Origin: Auanema rhodensis
Lineage: Eukaryota; Nematoda; Chromadorea; Rhabditida; Rhabditidae
Direction of reading: 5' to 3'
Assembly (NCBI GenBank): GCA_964057225.1
Contig: OZ059896.1
Coordinates: 21,138,501-21,202,500 of the forward strand
Length of the DNA stretch: 64,000 nucleotides
Made by a program: the position numbers and the translations under genes. The number at the start of each line of letters is the position of its first letter. The stretch's first letter is position 1. Below, piece after piece: positions 13,336-25,971 of the stretch. The notes beneath the pieces are model-generated. The model was not told the origin of the DNA. It was given only the letters and a program-made list of their open reading frames with translations, and searched no databases.

Positions 13336-15441
13336 TTTCGAAAAATTTCAAAATAATTTAGCAAAAAGTAGATGTTTTTAGATTCCTTTTTTCAAGGCAA
13401 AGACGATGGACAATGTTATTCAACGAAAAAATTAATTCTTCAGGGTGAAAATCGAGGATATAAGTGTGAACTTATATCAGTTGATATCTCGGTGCATTTT
13501 TAAGCTAGCGCAAATCTGATAACACAGATCGACGCAGCATAAAAATCCGGATCGAATGCACTATACTACATTGAGAAACGCTCAATACAAAAATTAGTTA
13601 TGATCGTTTGAAAAATGATGCATTAGTGTATGTTGAGTTTCCATGTACACTCAACATTGCTTCCAAAAACATTTTGACAAAAATTTTTTCGAAAAATTTC
13701 AAAATAATTTAGCAAAACGTAGTTGTTTTTAGATTCCATTTTTCAAGGCAAAGACGATGGACAACGTTATTCAACGAAAAAATTAATTCTTCAGGGTGAA
13801 AATCGAGGATATAAGTGTGAACTTATATCAGTTGATATCTCGGTGCATTTTTAAGCTAGCGCAAATCTGATAACACTGATCGACGCAGCTTAAAAATCCG
13901 CATCGAATGCACTATACTACATTGAGAAACGCTTAATACAAAAATTAGTTATGATCGTTTGAAAAATGATGCATTAGTGTATGTTGAGTTTCCATGTACA
14001 CTCAACATTGCTTCCAAAAACATTTTGACAAAAATTTTTTCGAAAAATTTCAAAATAATTTAGCAAAAAGTAGATGTTTTTAGATTCCTTTTTTCAAGGC
14101 AAAGACGATGGACAATGTTATTCAACGAAAAAATTAATTCTTCAGGGTGAAAATCGAGGATATAAGTGTGAACTTATATCAGTTGATATCTCGGTGCATT
14201 TTTAAGCTAGCGCAAATCTGATAACACAGATCGACGCAGCATAAAAATCCGGATCGAATGCACTATACTACATTGAGAAACGCTCAATACAAAAATTAGT
14301 TATGATCGTTTGAAAAATGATGCATTAGTGTATGTTGAGTTTCCATGTACACTCAACATTGCTTCCAAAAACATTTTGACAAAAATTTTTTCGAAAAATT
14401 TCAAAATAATTTAGCAAAACGTAGTTGTTTTTAGATTCCATTTTTCAAGGCAAAGACGATGGACAATGTTATTCAACGAAAAAATTAATTCTTCAGGGTG
14501 AAAATCGAGGATATAAGTGTGAACTTATATCAGTTGATATCTCGGTGCATTTTTAAGCTAGCGCAAATCTGATAACACTGATCGACGCAGCTTAAAAATC
14601 CGCATCGAATGCACTATACTACATTGAGAAACGCTTAATACAAAAATTAGTTATGATCGTTTGAAAAATGATGCATTAGTGTATGTTGAGTTTCCATGTA
14701 CACTCAACATTGCTTCCAAAAACATTTTGACAAAAATTTTTTCGAAAAATTTCAAAATAATTTAGCAAAAAGTAGATGTTTTTAGATTCCTTTTTTCAAG
14801 GCAAAGACGATGGACAATGTTATTCAACGAAAAAATTAATTCTTCAGGGTGAAAATCGAGGATATAAGTGTGAACTTATATCAGTTGATATCTCGGTGCA
14901 TTTTTAAGCTAGCGCAAATCTGATAACACAGATCGACGCAGCATAAAAATCCGGATCGAATGCACTATACTACATTGAGAAACGCTCAATACAAAAATTA
15001 GTTATGATCGTTTGAAAAATGATGCATTAGTGTATGTTGAGTTTCCATGTACACTCAACATTGCTTCCAAAAACATTTTGACAAAAATTTTTTCGAAAAA
15101 TTTCAAAATAATTTAGCAAAAAGTAGATGTTTTTAGATTCCTTTTTTTAAGGCAAAGACGATGGACAATGTTATTCAACGAAAAAATTAATTCTTCAGGG
15201 TGAAAATCGAGGATATAAGTGTGAACTTATATCAGTTGATATCTCGGTGCATTTTTAAGCTAGCGCAAATCTGATAACACAGATCGACGCAGCATAAAAA
15301 TCCGGATCGAATGCACTATACTACATTGAGAAACGCTCAATACAAAAATTAGTTATGATCGTTTGAAAAATGATGCATTAGTGTATGTTGAGTTTCCATG
15401 TACACTCAACATTGCTTCCAAAAACATTTTGACAAAAATTT

Positions 15442-18400
15442 TTTCGAAAAATTTCAAAATAATTTAGCAAAAAGTAGATGTTTTTAGATTCCTTTTTTCA
15501 AGGCAAAGACGATGGACAATGTTATTCAACGAAAAAATTAATTCTTCAGGGTGAAAATCGAGGATATAAGTGTGAACTTATATCAGTTGATATCTCGGTG
15601 CATTTTTAAGCTAGCGCAAATCTGATAATACAGATCGACGCAGCTTAAAAATCCGCATCGAATGCACTATACTACATTGAGAAACGCTTAATACAAAAAT
15701 TAGTTATGATCGTTTGAAAAATGATGCATTAGTGTATGTTGAGTTTCCATGTACACTCAACATTGCTTCCAAAAACATTTTGACAAAAATTTTTTCGAAA
15801 AATTTCAAAATAATTTAGCAAAAAGTAGATGTTTTTAGATTCCTTTTTTCAAGGCAAAGACGATAGACAATGTTATTCAACGAAAAAATTAATTCTTCAG
15901 GGTGAAAATCGAGGATATAAGTGTGAACTTATATCAGTTGATATCTCGGAGCATTTTTAAGCTAGCGCAAATCTGATAACACAGATTGACGCAGCTTAAA
16001 AATCCGCATCGAATGCACTATACTACATTGAGAAACGCTTGATACAAAAATTAGTTATGATCGTTTGAAAAATGATGCATTAGTGTATGTTGAGTTTCCA
16101 TGTACACTCAACATTGCTTCCAAAAACATTTTGACAAAAATTTTTTCGAAAAATTTCAAAATAATTTAGCAAAAAGTAGATGTTTTTAGATTCCTTTTTT
16201 CAAGGCAAAGACGATGGACAATGTTATTCAACGAAAAAATTAATTCTTCAGGGTGAAAATCGAGGATATAAGTGTGAACTTATATCAGTTGATATCTCGG
16301 TGCATTTTTAAGCTAGCGCAAATCTGATAACACAGATCGACGCAGCATAAAAATCCGGATCGAATGCACTATACTACATTGAGAAACGCTCAATACAAAA
16401 ATTAGTTATGATCGTTTGAAAAATGATGCATTAGTGTATGTTGAGTTTCCATGTACACTCAACATTGCTTCCAAAAACATTTTGACAAAAATTTTTTCGA
16501 AAAATTTCAAAGTAATTTAGCAAAAAGTAGATGTTTTTAGATTCCTTTTTTCAAGGCAAAGACGATGGACAATGTTATTCAACGAAAAAATTAATTCTTC
16601 AGGGTGAAAATCGAGGATATAAGTGTGAACTTATATCAGTTGATATCTCGGTGCATTTTTAAGCTAGCGCAAATCTGATAATACAGATCGACGCAGCTTA
16701 AAAATCCGCATCGAATGCACTATACTACATTGAGAAACGCTTAATACAAAAATTAGTTATGATCGTTTGAAAAATGATGCATTAGTGTATGTTGAGTTTC
16801 CATGTACACTCAACATTGCTTCCAAAAACATTTTGACAAAAATTTTTTCGAAAAATTTCAAAATAATTTAGCAAAAAGTAGATGTTTTTAGATTTCTTTT
16901 TTCAAGGCAAAGACGATAGACAATGTTATTCAACGAAAAAATTAATTCTTCAGGGTGAAAATCGAGGATATAAGTGTGAACTTATATCAGTTGATATCTC
17001 GGAGCATTTTTAAGCTAGCGCAAATCTGATAACACAGATTGACGCAGCTTAAAAATCCGCATCGAATGCACTATACTACATTGAGAAACGCTTGATACAA
17101 AAATTAGTTATGATCGTTTGAAAAATGATGCATTAGTGTATGTTGAGTTTCCATGTACACTCAATATTGCTTCCAAAAACATTTTGACAAAAATTTTTTC
17201 GAAAAATTTCAAAATAATTTAGCAAAAAGTAGATGTTTTTAGATTCCATTTTTCAAGGCAAAGACGATGGACAATGTTATTCAACGAAAAAATTAATTCT
17301 TCAGGATGAAAATCGAGGATATAAGTGTGAACTTATATCAGTTGATATCTCGGTGCATTTTTAAGCTAGCGCAAATCTGATAACACAGATCGACGCAGCT
17401 TAAAAATCCGCATCGAATGCACTATACTACATTGAGAAACGCTGAATACAAAAATTAGTTATGATCGTTTGAAAAATGATGCATTAGTGTATGTTGAGTT
17501 TCCATGTACACTCAACATTGCTTCCAAAAACATTTTGACAAAAATTTTTTCGAAAAATTTCAAAATAATTTAGCAAAAAGTAGATGTTTTTAGATTCCTT
17601 TTTTCAAGGCAAAGACGATGGACAATGTTATTCAACGAAAAAATTAATTCTTCAGGGTGAAAATCGAGGATATAAGTGTGAACTTATATCAGTTGATATC
17701 TCGGTGCATTTTTAAGCTAGCGCAAATCTGATAACACAGATCGACGCAGCTTAAAAATCCGCATCGAATGCACTATACTACATTGAAAAACGCTTGATAC
17801 AAAAATTAGTTATGATCGTTTGAAAAATGATGCATTAGTGTATGTTGAGTTTCCATGTACACTCAACATTGCTTCCAAAAACATTTTGACAAAAATTTTT
17901 TCGAAAAATTTCAAAATAATTTAGCAAAACGTAGATGTTTTTAGATTCCATTTCTCAAGGCAAAGACGATGGACAATGTTATTCAACGAAAAAATTAATT
18001 CTTCAGGGTGAAAATCGAGGATATAAGTGTGAACTTATATCAGTTGATATCTCGGTGCATTTTTAAGCTAGCGCAAATCTGATAACACAGATTGACGCAG
18101 CTTAAAAATCCGCATCGAATGCACTATACTACATTGAGAAACGCTTGATACAAAAATTAGTTATGATCGTTTGAAAAATGATGCATTAGTGTATGTTGAG
18201 TTTCCATGTACACTCAATATTGCTTCCAAAAACATTTTGACAAAAATTTTTTCGAAAAATTTCAAAATAATTTAGCAAAAAGTAGATGTTTTTAGATTCC
18301 ATTTTTCAAGGCAAAGACGATGGACAATGTTATTCAACGAAAAAATTAATTCTTCAGGATGAAAATCGAGGATATAAGTGTGAACTTATATCAGTTGATA

Positions 18401-21400
18401 TCTCGGTGCATTTTTAAGCTAGCGCAAATCTGATAACACAGATCGACGCAGCTTAAAAATCCGCATCGAATGCACTATACTACATTGAGAAACGCTTAAT
18501 ACAAAAATTAGTTATGATCGTTTGAAAAATGATGCATTAGTGTATGTTGAGTTTCCATGTACACTCAACATTGCTTCCAAAAACATTTTGACAAAAATTT
18601 TTTCGAAAAATTTCAAAATAATTTAGCAAAAAGTAGATGTTTTTAGATTCCTTTTTTCAAGGCAAAGACGATGGACAATGTTATTCAACGAAAAAATTAA
18701 TTCTTCAGGGTGAAAATCGAGGATATAAGTGTGAACTTATATCAGTTGATATCTCGGTGCATTTTTAAGCTAGCGCAAATCTGATAACACAGATCGACGC
18801 AGCATAAAAATCCGGATCGAATGCACTATACTACATTGAGAAACGCTCAATACAAAAATTAGTTATGATCGTTTGAAAAATGATGCATTAGTGTATGTTG
18901 AGTTTCCATGTACACTCAACATTGCTTCCAAAAACATTTTGACAAAAATTTTTTCGAAAAATTTCAAAATAATTTAGCAAAAAGTAGATGTTTTTAGATT
19001 CCTTTTTTCAAGGCAAAGACGATGGACAATGTTATTCAACGAAAAAATTAATTCTTCAGGGTGAAAATCGAGGATATAAGTGTGAACTTATATCAGTTGA
19101 TATCTCGGTGCATTTTTAAGCTAGCGCAAATCTGATAATACAGATCGACGCAGCTTAAAAATCCGCATCGAATGCACTATACTACATTGAGAAACGCTTA
19201 ATACAAAAATTAGTTATGATCGTTTGAAAAATGATGCATTAGTGTATGTTGAGTTTCCATGTACACTCAACATTGCTTCCAAAAACATTTTGACAAAAAT
19301 TTTTTCGAAAAATTTCAAAATAATTTAGCAAAAAGTAGATGTTTTTAGATTTCTTTTTTCAAGGCAAAGACGATAGACAATGTTATTCAACGAAAAAATT
19401 AATTCTTCAGGGTGAAAATCGAGGATATAAGTGTGAACTTATATCAGTTGATATCTCGGAGCATTTTTAAGCTAGCGCAAATCTGATAACACAGATTGAC
19501 GCAGCTTAAAAATCCGCATCGAATGCACTATACTACATTGAGAAACGCTTGATACAAAAATTAGTTATGATCGTTTGAAAAATGATGCATTAGTGTATGT
19601 TGAGTTTCCATGTACACTCAACATTGCTTCCAAAAACATTTTGACAAAAATTTTTTCGAAAAATTTCAAAATAATTTAGCAAAAAGTAGATGTTTTTAGA
19701 TTCCTTTTTTCAAGGCAAAGACGATGGACAATGTTATTCAACGAAAAAATTAATTCTTCAGGGTGAAAATCGAGGATATAAGTGTGAACTTATATCAGTT
19801 GATATCTCGGTGCATTTTTAAGCTAGCGCAAATCTGATAACACAGATCGACGCAGCATAAAAATCCGGATCGAATGCACTATACTACATTGAGAAACGCT
19901 CAATACAAAAATTAGTTATGATCGTTTGAAAAATGATGCATTAGTGTATGTTGAGTTTCCATGTACACTCAACATTGCTTCCAAAAACATTTTGACAAAA
20001 ATTTTTTCGAAAAATTTCAAAGTAATTTAGCAAAAAGTAGATGTTTTTAGATTCCTTTTTTCAAGGCAAAGACGATGGACAATGTTATTCAACGAAAAAA
20101 TTAATTCTTCAGGGTGAAAATCGAGGATATAAGTGTGAACTTATATCAGTTGATATCTCGGTGCATTTTTAAGCTAGCGCAAATCTGATAATACAGATCG
20201 ACGCAGCTTAAAAATCCGCATCGAATGCACTATACTACATTGAGAAACGCTTAATACAAAAATTAGTTATGATCGTTTGAAAAATGATGCATTAGTGTAT
20301 GTTGAGTTTCCATGTACACTCAACATTGCTTCCAAAAACATTTTGACAAAAATTTTTTCGAAAAATTTCAAAATAATTTAGCAAAAAGTAGATGTTTTTA
20401 GATTCCTTTTTTCAAGGCAAAGACGATAGACAATGTTATTCAACGAAAAAATTAATTCTTCAGGGTGAAAATCGAGGATATAAGTGTGAACTTATATCAG
20501 TTGATATCTCGGAGCATTTTTAAGCTAGCGCAAATCTGATAACACAGATTGACGCAGCTTAAAAATCCGCATCGAATGCACTATACTACATTGAGAAACG
20601 CTTGATACAAAAATTAGTTATGATCGTTTGAAAAATGATGCATTAGTGTATGTTGAGTTTCCATGTACACTCAACATTGCTTCCAAAAACATTTTGACAA
20701 AAATTTTTTCGAAAAATTTCAAAATAATTTAGCAAAAAGTAGATGTTTTTAGATTCCTTTTTTCAAGGCAAAGACGATAGACAATGTTATTCAACGAAAA
20801 AATTAATTCTTCAGGGTGAAAATCGAGGATATAAGTGTGAACTTATATCAGTTGATATCTCGGAGCATTTTTAAGCTAGCGCAAATCTGATAACACAGAT
20901 TGACGCAGCTTAAAAATCCGCATCGAATGCACTATACTACATTGAAAAACGCTTGATACAAAAATTAGTTATGATCGTTTGAAAAATGATGCATTAGTGT
21001 ATGTTGAGTTTCCATGTACACTCAATATTGCTTCCAAAAACATTTTGACAAAAATTTTTTCGAAAAATTTCAAAATAATTTAGCAAAAAGTAGATGTTTT
21101 TAGATTCCATTTTTCAAGGCAAAGACGATGGACAATGTTATTCAACGAAAAAATTAATTCTTCAGGATGAAAATCGAGGATATAAGTGTGAACTTATATC
21201 AGTTGATATCTCGGTGCATTTTTAAGCTAGCGCAAATCTGATAACACAGATCGACGCAGCTTAAAAATCCGCATCGAATGCACTATACTACATTGAGAAA
21301 CGCTTAATACAAAAATTAGTTATGATCGTTTGAAAAATGATGCATTAGTGTATGTTGAGTTTCCATGTACACTCAACATTGCTTCCAAAAACATTTTGAC

Positions 21401-21408
21401 AAAAATTT
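15442..21408. repeat. Array domain 4: 3-mer units in a 10-mer duplication (offset 3,510 bp)
   Basis: Class E monomers (GGAGCATTTTT, CAGATTGACG) are confined to this part of the window. GATAATACAG occurs at 15,629, 16,682, 19,139 and 20,192; the GGAGCATT change at 15,950, 17,003, 19,460, 20,513 and 20,864; AAAGTAATTT at 16,512 and 20,022. Spacings are 1,053 and 3,510 bp. CTCAATATTG (17,165; 18,218; 21,026) and AGGATGAAA (17,306; 18,359; 21,167) share a 1,053-bp and then a 2,808-bp step. GATTTCTTTT (16,895 and 19,352) does not fit the 10-mer offset, so copies have exchanged sequence since the duplication. Confidence 0.82.
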
Positions 21409-24400
21409 TTTCGAAAAATTTCAAAATAATTTAGCAAAAAGTAGATGTTTTTAGATTCCTTTTTTCAAGGCAAAGACGATGGACAATGTTATTCAACGAA
21501 AAAATTGATTCTTCAGGGTGAAAATCGAGGATATAAGTGTGAACTTATGTCAGTTGATATCTCGGTGCATTTTTAAGCTAGCGCAAATCTGATAACACAG
21601 ATCGACGCAGCTTAAAAATCCGCATCGAATGCACTATACTACATTGAAAAACGCTTGATACAAAAATTAGTTATGATCGTTTGAAAAATGATGCATTAGT
21701 GTATGTTGAGTTTCCATGTACACTCAACATTGCTTCCAAAAACATTTTGACAAAAATTTTTTCGAAAAATTTCAAAATAATTTAGCAAAACGTAGATGTT
21801 TTTAGATTCCATTTTTCAAGGCAAAGACGATGGACAATGTTATTCAACGAAAAAATTAATTCTTCAGGGTGAAAATCGAGGATATAAGTGTGAACTTATA
21901 TCAGTTGATATCTCGGTGCATTTTTAAGCTAGCGCAAATCTGATAACACTGATCGACGCAGCTTAAAAATCCGCATCGAATGCACTATACTACATTGAGA
22001 AACGCTTAATACAAAAATTAGTTATGATCGTTTGAAAAATGATGCATTAGTGTATATTGAGTTTCCATGTACACTCAACATTGCTTCCAAAAACATTTTG
22101 ACAAAAATTTTTTCGAAAAATTTCAAAATAATTTAGCAAGAAGTAGATGTTTTTAGATTCCATTTTTAAAGGCAAAGACGATAGACAATGTTATTCAACG
22201 AAAAAATTAATTCTTCAGGGTGAAAATCGAGGATATAAGTGTGAACTTATATCAGTTGATATCTCGGTGCATTTTTAAGCTAGCGCAAATCTGATAACAC
22301 AGATCGACGCAGCTTAAAAATCCGCATCGAATGCACTATACTACATTGAAAAACGCTTGATACAAAAATTAGTTATGATCGTTTGAAAAATGATGCATTA
22401 GTGTATGTTGAGTTTCCATGTACACTCAACATTGCTTCCAAAAACATTTTGACAAAAATTTTTTCGAAAAATTTCAAAATAATTTAGCAAAACGTAGATG
22501 TTTTTAGATTCCATTTTTCAAGGCAAAGACGATGGACAATGTTATTCAACGAAAAAATTAATTCTTCAGGGTGAAAATCGAGGATATAAGTGTGAACTTA
22601 TATCAGTTGATATCTCGGTGCATTTTTAAGCTAGCGCAAATCTGATAACACTGATCGACGCAGCTTAAAAATCCGCATCGAATGCACTATACTACATTGA
22701 GAAACGCTTAATACAAAAATTAGTTATGATCGTTTGAAAAATGATGCATTAGTGTATGTTGAGTTTCCATGTACACTCAACATTGCTTCCAAAAACATTT
22801 TGACAAAAATTTTTTCGAAAAATTTCAAAATAATTTAGCAAGAAGTAGATGTTTTTAGATTCCATTTCTCAAGGCAAAGACGATGGACAATGTTATTCAA
22901 CGAAAAAATTGATTCTTCAGGGTGAAAATCGAGGATATAAGTGTGAACTTATATCAGTTGATATCTCGGTGCAATTTTAAGCTAGCGCAAATCTGATAAC
23001 ACAGATCGACGCAGCTCAAAAATCCGCATCGAATGCACTATACTACAGTGAGAAACGCTTGATACAAAAATTAGTTATGATCGTTTGAAAAATGATGCAT
23101 TAGTGTATGTTGAGTTTCCATGTACACTCAACATTGCTTCCAAAAACATTTTGACAAAAATGTTTTCGAAAAATTTCAAAATAATTTAGCAAAAAGTAGA
23201 TGTTTTTAGATTCCTTTTTTCAAGGCAAAGACGATGGACAATGTTATTCAACGAAAAAATTAATTCTTCAGGGTGAAAATCGAGGATATAAGTGTGAACT
23301 TATATCAGTTGATATCTCGGTGCATTTTTAAGCTAGCGCAAATCTGATAACAAAGATCGACGCAGCATAAAAATCCGGATCGAATGCACTATACTACATT
23401 GAGAAACGCTCAATACAAAAATTAGTTATGATCGTTTGAAAAATGATGCATTAGTGTATGTTGAGTTTCCATGTACACTCAACATTGCTTCCAAAAACAT
23501 TTTGACAAAAATTTTTTCGAAAAATTTCAAAATAATTTAGCAAAAAGTAGATGTTTTTAGATTCCTTTTTTCAAGGCAAAGACGATGGACAATGTTATTC
23601 AACGAAAAAATTAATTCTTCAGGGTGAAAATCGAGGATATAAGTGTGAACTTATATCAGTTGATATCTCGGTGCATTTTTAAGCTAGCGCAAATCTGATA
23701 ACACAGATCAACGCAGCTTAAAAATCCGCATCGAATGCACTATACTACATTGAAAAACGCTTAATACAAAAATTAGTTATGATCGTTTGAAAAATGATGC
23801 ATTAGTGTATGTTGAGTTTCCATGTACACTCAACATTGCTTCCAAAAACATTTTGACAAAAATTTTTTCGAAAAATTTCAAAATAATTTAGCAAAACGTA
23901 GATGTTTTTAGATTCCATTTTTCAAGGCAAAGACGATGGACAATGTTATTCAACGAAAAAAGTAATTCTTCAGGGTGAAAATCGAGGATATAAGTGTGAA
24001 CTTATATCAGTTGATATCTCGGTGCATTTTTAAGCTAGCGCAAATCTGATAACACTGATCGACGCAGCTTAAAAATCCGCATCGAATGCACTATACTACA
24101 TTGAGAAACGCTTAATACAAAAATTAGTTATGATCGTTTGAAAAATGATGCATTAGTGTATGTTGAGTTTCCATGTACACTCAACATTGCTTCCAAAAAC
24201 ATTTTGACAAAAATTTTTTCGAAAAATTTCAAAATAATTTAGCAAAAAGTAGATGTTTTTAGATTCCATTTCTCAAGGCAAAGACGATGGACAATGTTAT
24301 TCAACGAAAAAATTAATTCTTCAGGGTGAAAATCGAGGATATAAGTGTGAACTTATATCAGTTGATATCTCGGTGCAATTTTAAGCTAGCGCAAATCTGA

Positions 24401-25971
24401 TAACACTGATCGACGCAGCTTAAAAATCCGCATCGAATGCACTATACTACATTGAGAAACGCTTAATACAAAAATTAGTTATGATCGTTTGAAAAATGAT
24501 GCATTAGTGTATGTTGAGTTTCCATGTACACTCAACATTGCTTCCAAAAACATTTTGACAAAAATTTTTTCGAAAAATTTCAAAATAATTTAGCAAAAAG
24601 TAGATGTTTTTAGATTCCATTTTTCAAGGCAAAGACGATGGACAATGTTATTCAACGAAAAAATTAATTCTTCAGGGTGAAAATCGAGGATATAAGTGTG
24701 AACTTATATCAGTTGATATCTCGGTGCATTTTTAAGCTAGCGCAAATCTGATAACACAGATCGACGCAGCTTAAAAATCCGGATCGAATGCACTATACTA
24801 CATTGAGAAACGCTCAATACAAAAATTAGTTATGATCGTTTGAAAAATGATGCATTAGTGTATGTTGAGTTTCCATGTTCACTCAACATTGCTTCCAAAA
24901 ACATTTTGACAAAAATTTTTTCGAAAAATTTCAAAATAATTTAGCAAAAAGTAGATGTTTTTAGATTCCGTTTTTCAAGGCAAAGACGATGGACAATGTT
25001 ATTCAACGAAAAAATTAATTCTTCAGGGTGAAAATCGAGGATATAAGTGTGAACTTATATCAGTTGATATCTCGGTGCATTTTTAAGCTAGCGCAAATCT
25101 GATAACACTGATCGACGCAGCTTAAAAATCCGCATCGAATGCACTATACTACATTGAGAAACGCTTAATACAAAAATTAGTTATGATCGTTTGAAAAATG
25201 ATGCATTAGTGTATGTTGAGTTTCCATGTACACTCAACATTGCTTCCAAAAACATTTTGACAAAAATTTTTTCGAAAAATTTCAAAATAATTTAGCAAGA
25301 AGTAGATGTTTTTAGATTCCATTTCTCAAGGCAAAGACGATGGACAATGTTATTCAACGAAAAAATTGATTCTTCAGGGTGAAAATCGAGGATATAAGTG
25401 TGAACTTTTATCAGTTGATATCTCGGTGCAATTTTAAGCTAGCGCAAATCTGATAACACAGATCGACGCAGCTCAAAAATCCGCATCGAATGCACTATAC
25501 TACAGTGAGAAACGCTTGATACAAAAATTAGTTATGATCGTTTGAAAAATGATGCATTAGTGTATGTTGAGTTTCCATGTACACTCAACATTGCTTCCAA
25601 AAACATTTTGACAAAAATGTTTTCGAAAAATTTCAAAATAATTTAGCAAAAAGTAGATGTTTTTAGATTCCTTTTTTCAAGGCAAAGACGATGGACAATG
25701 TTATTCAACGAAAAAATTAATTCTTCAGGGTGAAAATCGAGGATATAAGTGTGAACTTATATCAGTTGATATCTCGGTGCATTTTTAAGCTAGCGCAAAT
25801 CTGATAACACAGATCGACGCAGCATAAAAATCCGGATCGAATGCACTATACTACATTGAGAAACGCTCAATACAAAAATTAGTTATGATCGTTTGAAAAA
25901 TGATGCATTAGTGTATGTTGAGTTTCCATGTACACTCAACATTGCTTCCAAAAACATTTTGACAAAAATTT
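21409..25971. repeat. Array domain 5: 7-mer duplication (offset 2,457 bp)
   Basis: Paired private variants are GCAAGAAGTAG (22,842 and 25,299), AAATTGATTC (22,911 and 25,368), AAAATGTTTTCG (23,162 and 25,619) and, running into the next domain, AAAAAAGTAATTC (23,962 and 26,419). The matched tract is about 22.5-24.26 kb against 24.96-26.72 kb. A GCAAGAAG copy at 22,140 lies two monomers before the first. Class D monomers are at about 22.86-23.05 and 25.32-25.51 kb. The two GTGA-hairpin stem changes seen in the window (21,549 and 25,408) are both in this domain. Confidence 0.82.

Larger units (their letters stand above)
9477..15441. repeat. Array domain 3: tandem 9-mer duplication (offset 3,158 bp)
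   Basis: Rare variants pair at exactly 3,158 bp. These are a 1-bp deletion in AAAATTATTC (9,923 and 13,081), GACAACGTT (10,607 and 13,765), AAAAAGCCGC (about 9,686 and 12,844) and CCTTTTTTTAAGG (about 11,991 and 15,149). The match runs from about 9.37-12.1 kb to about 12.53-15.2 kb. It ends where 12,135 reads AGCTTA but 15,293 reads AGCATA. A class D monomer at 12,441-12,530 lies at the seam. Class B monomers (AGCATAAAAATCCGG, CTCAAT) first appear here, at about 10,029. Confidence 0.85.
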
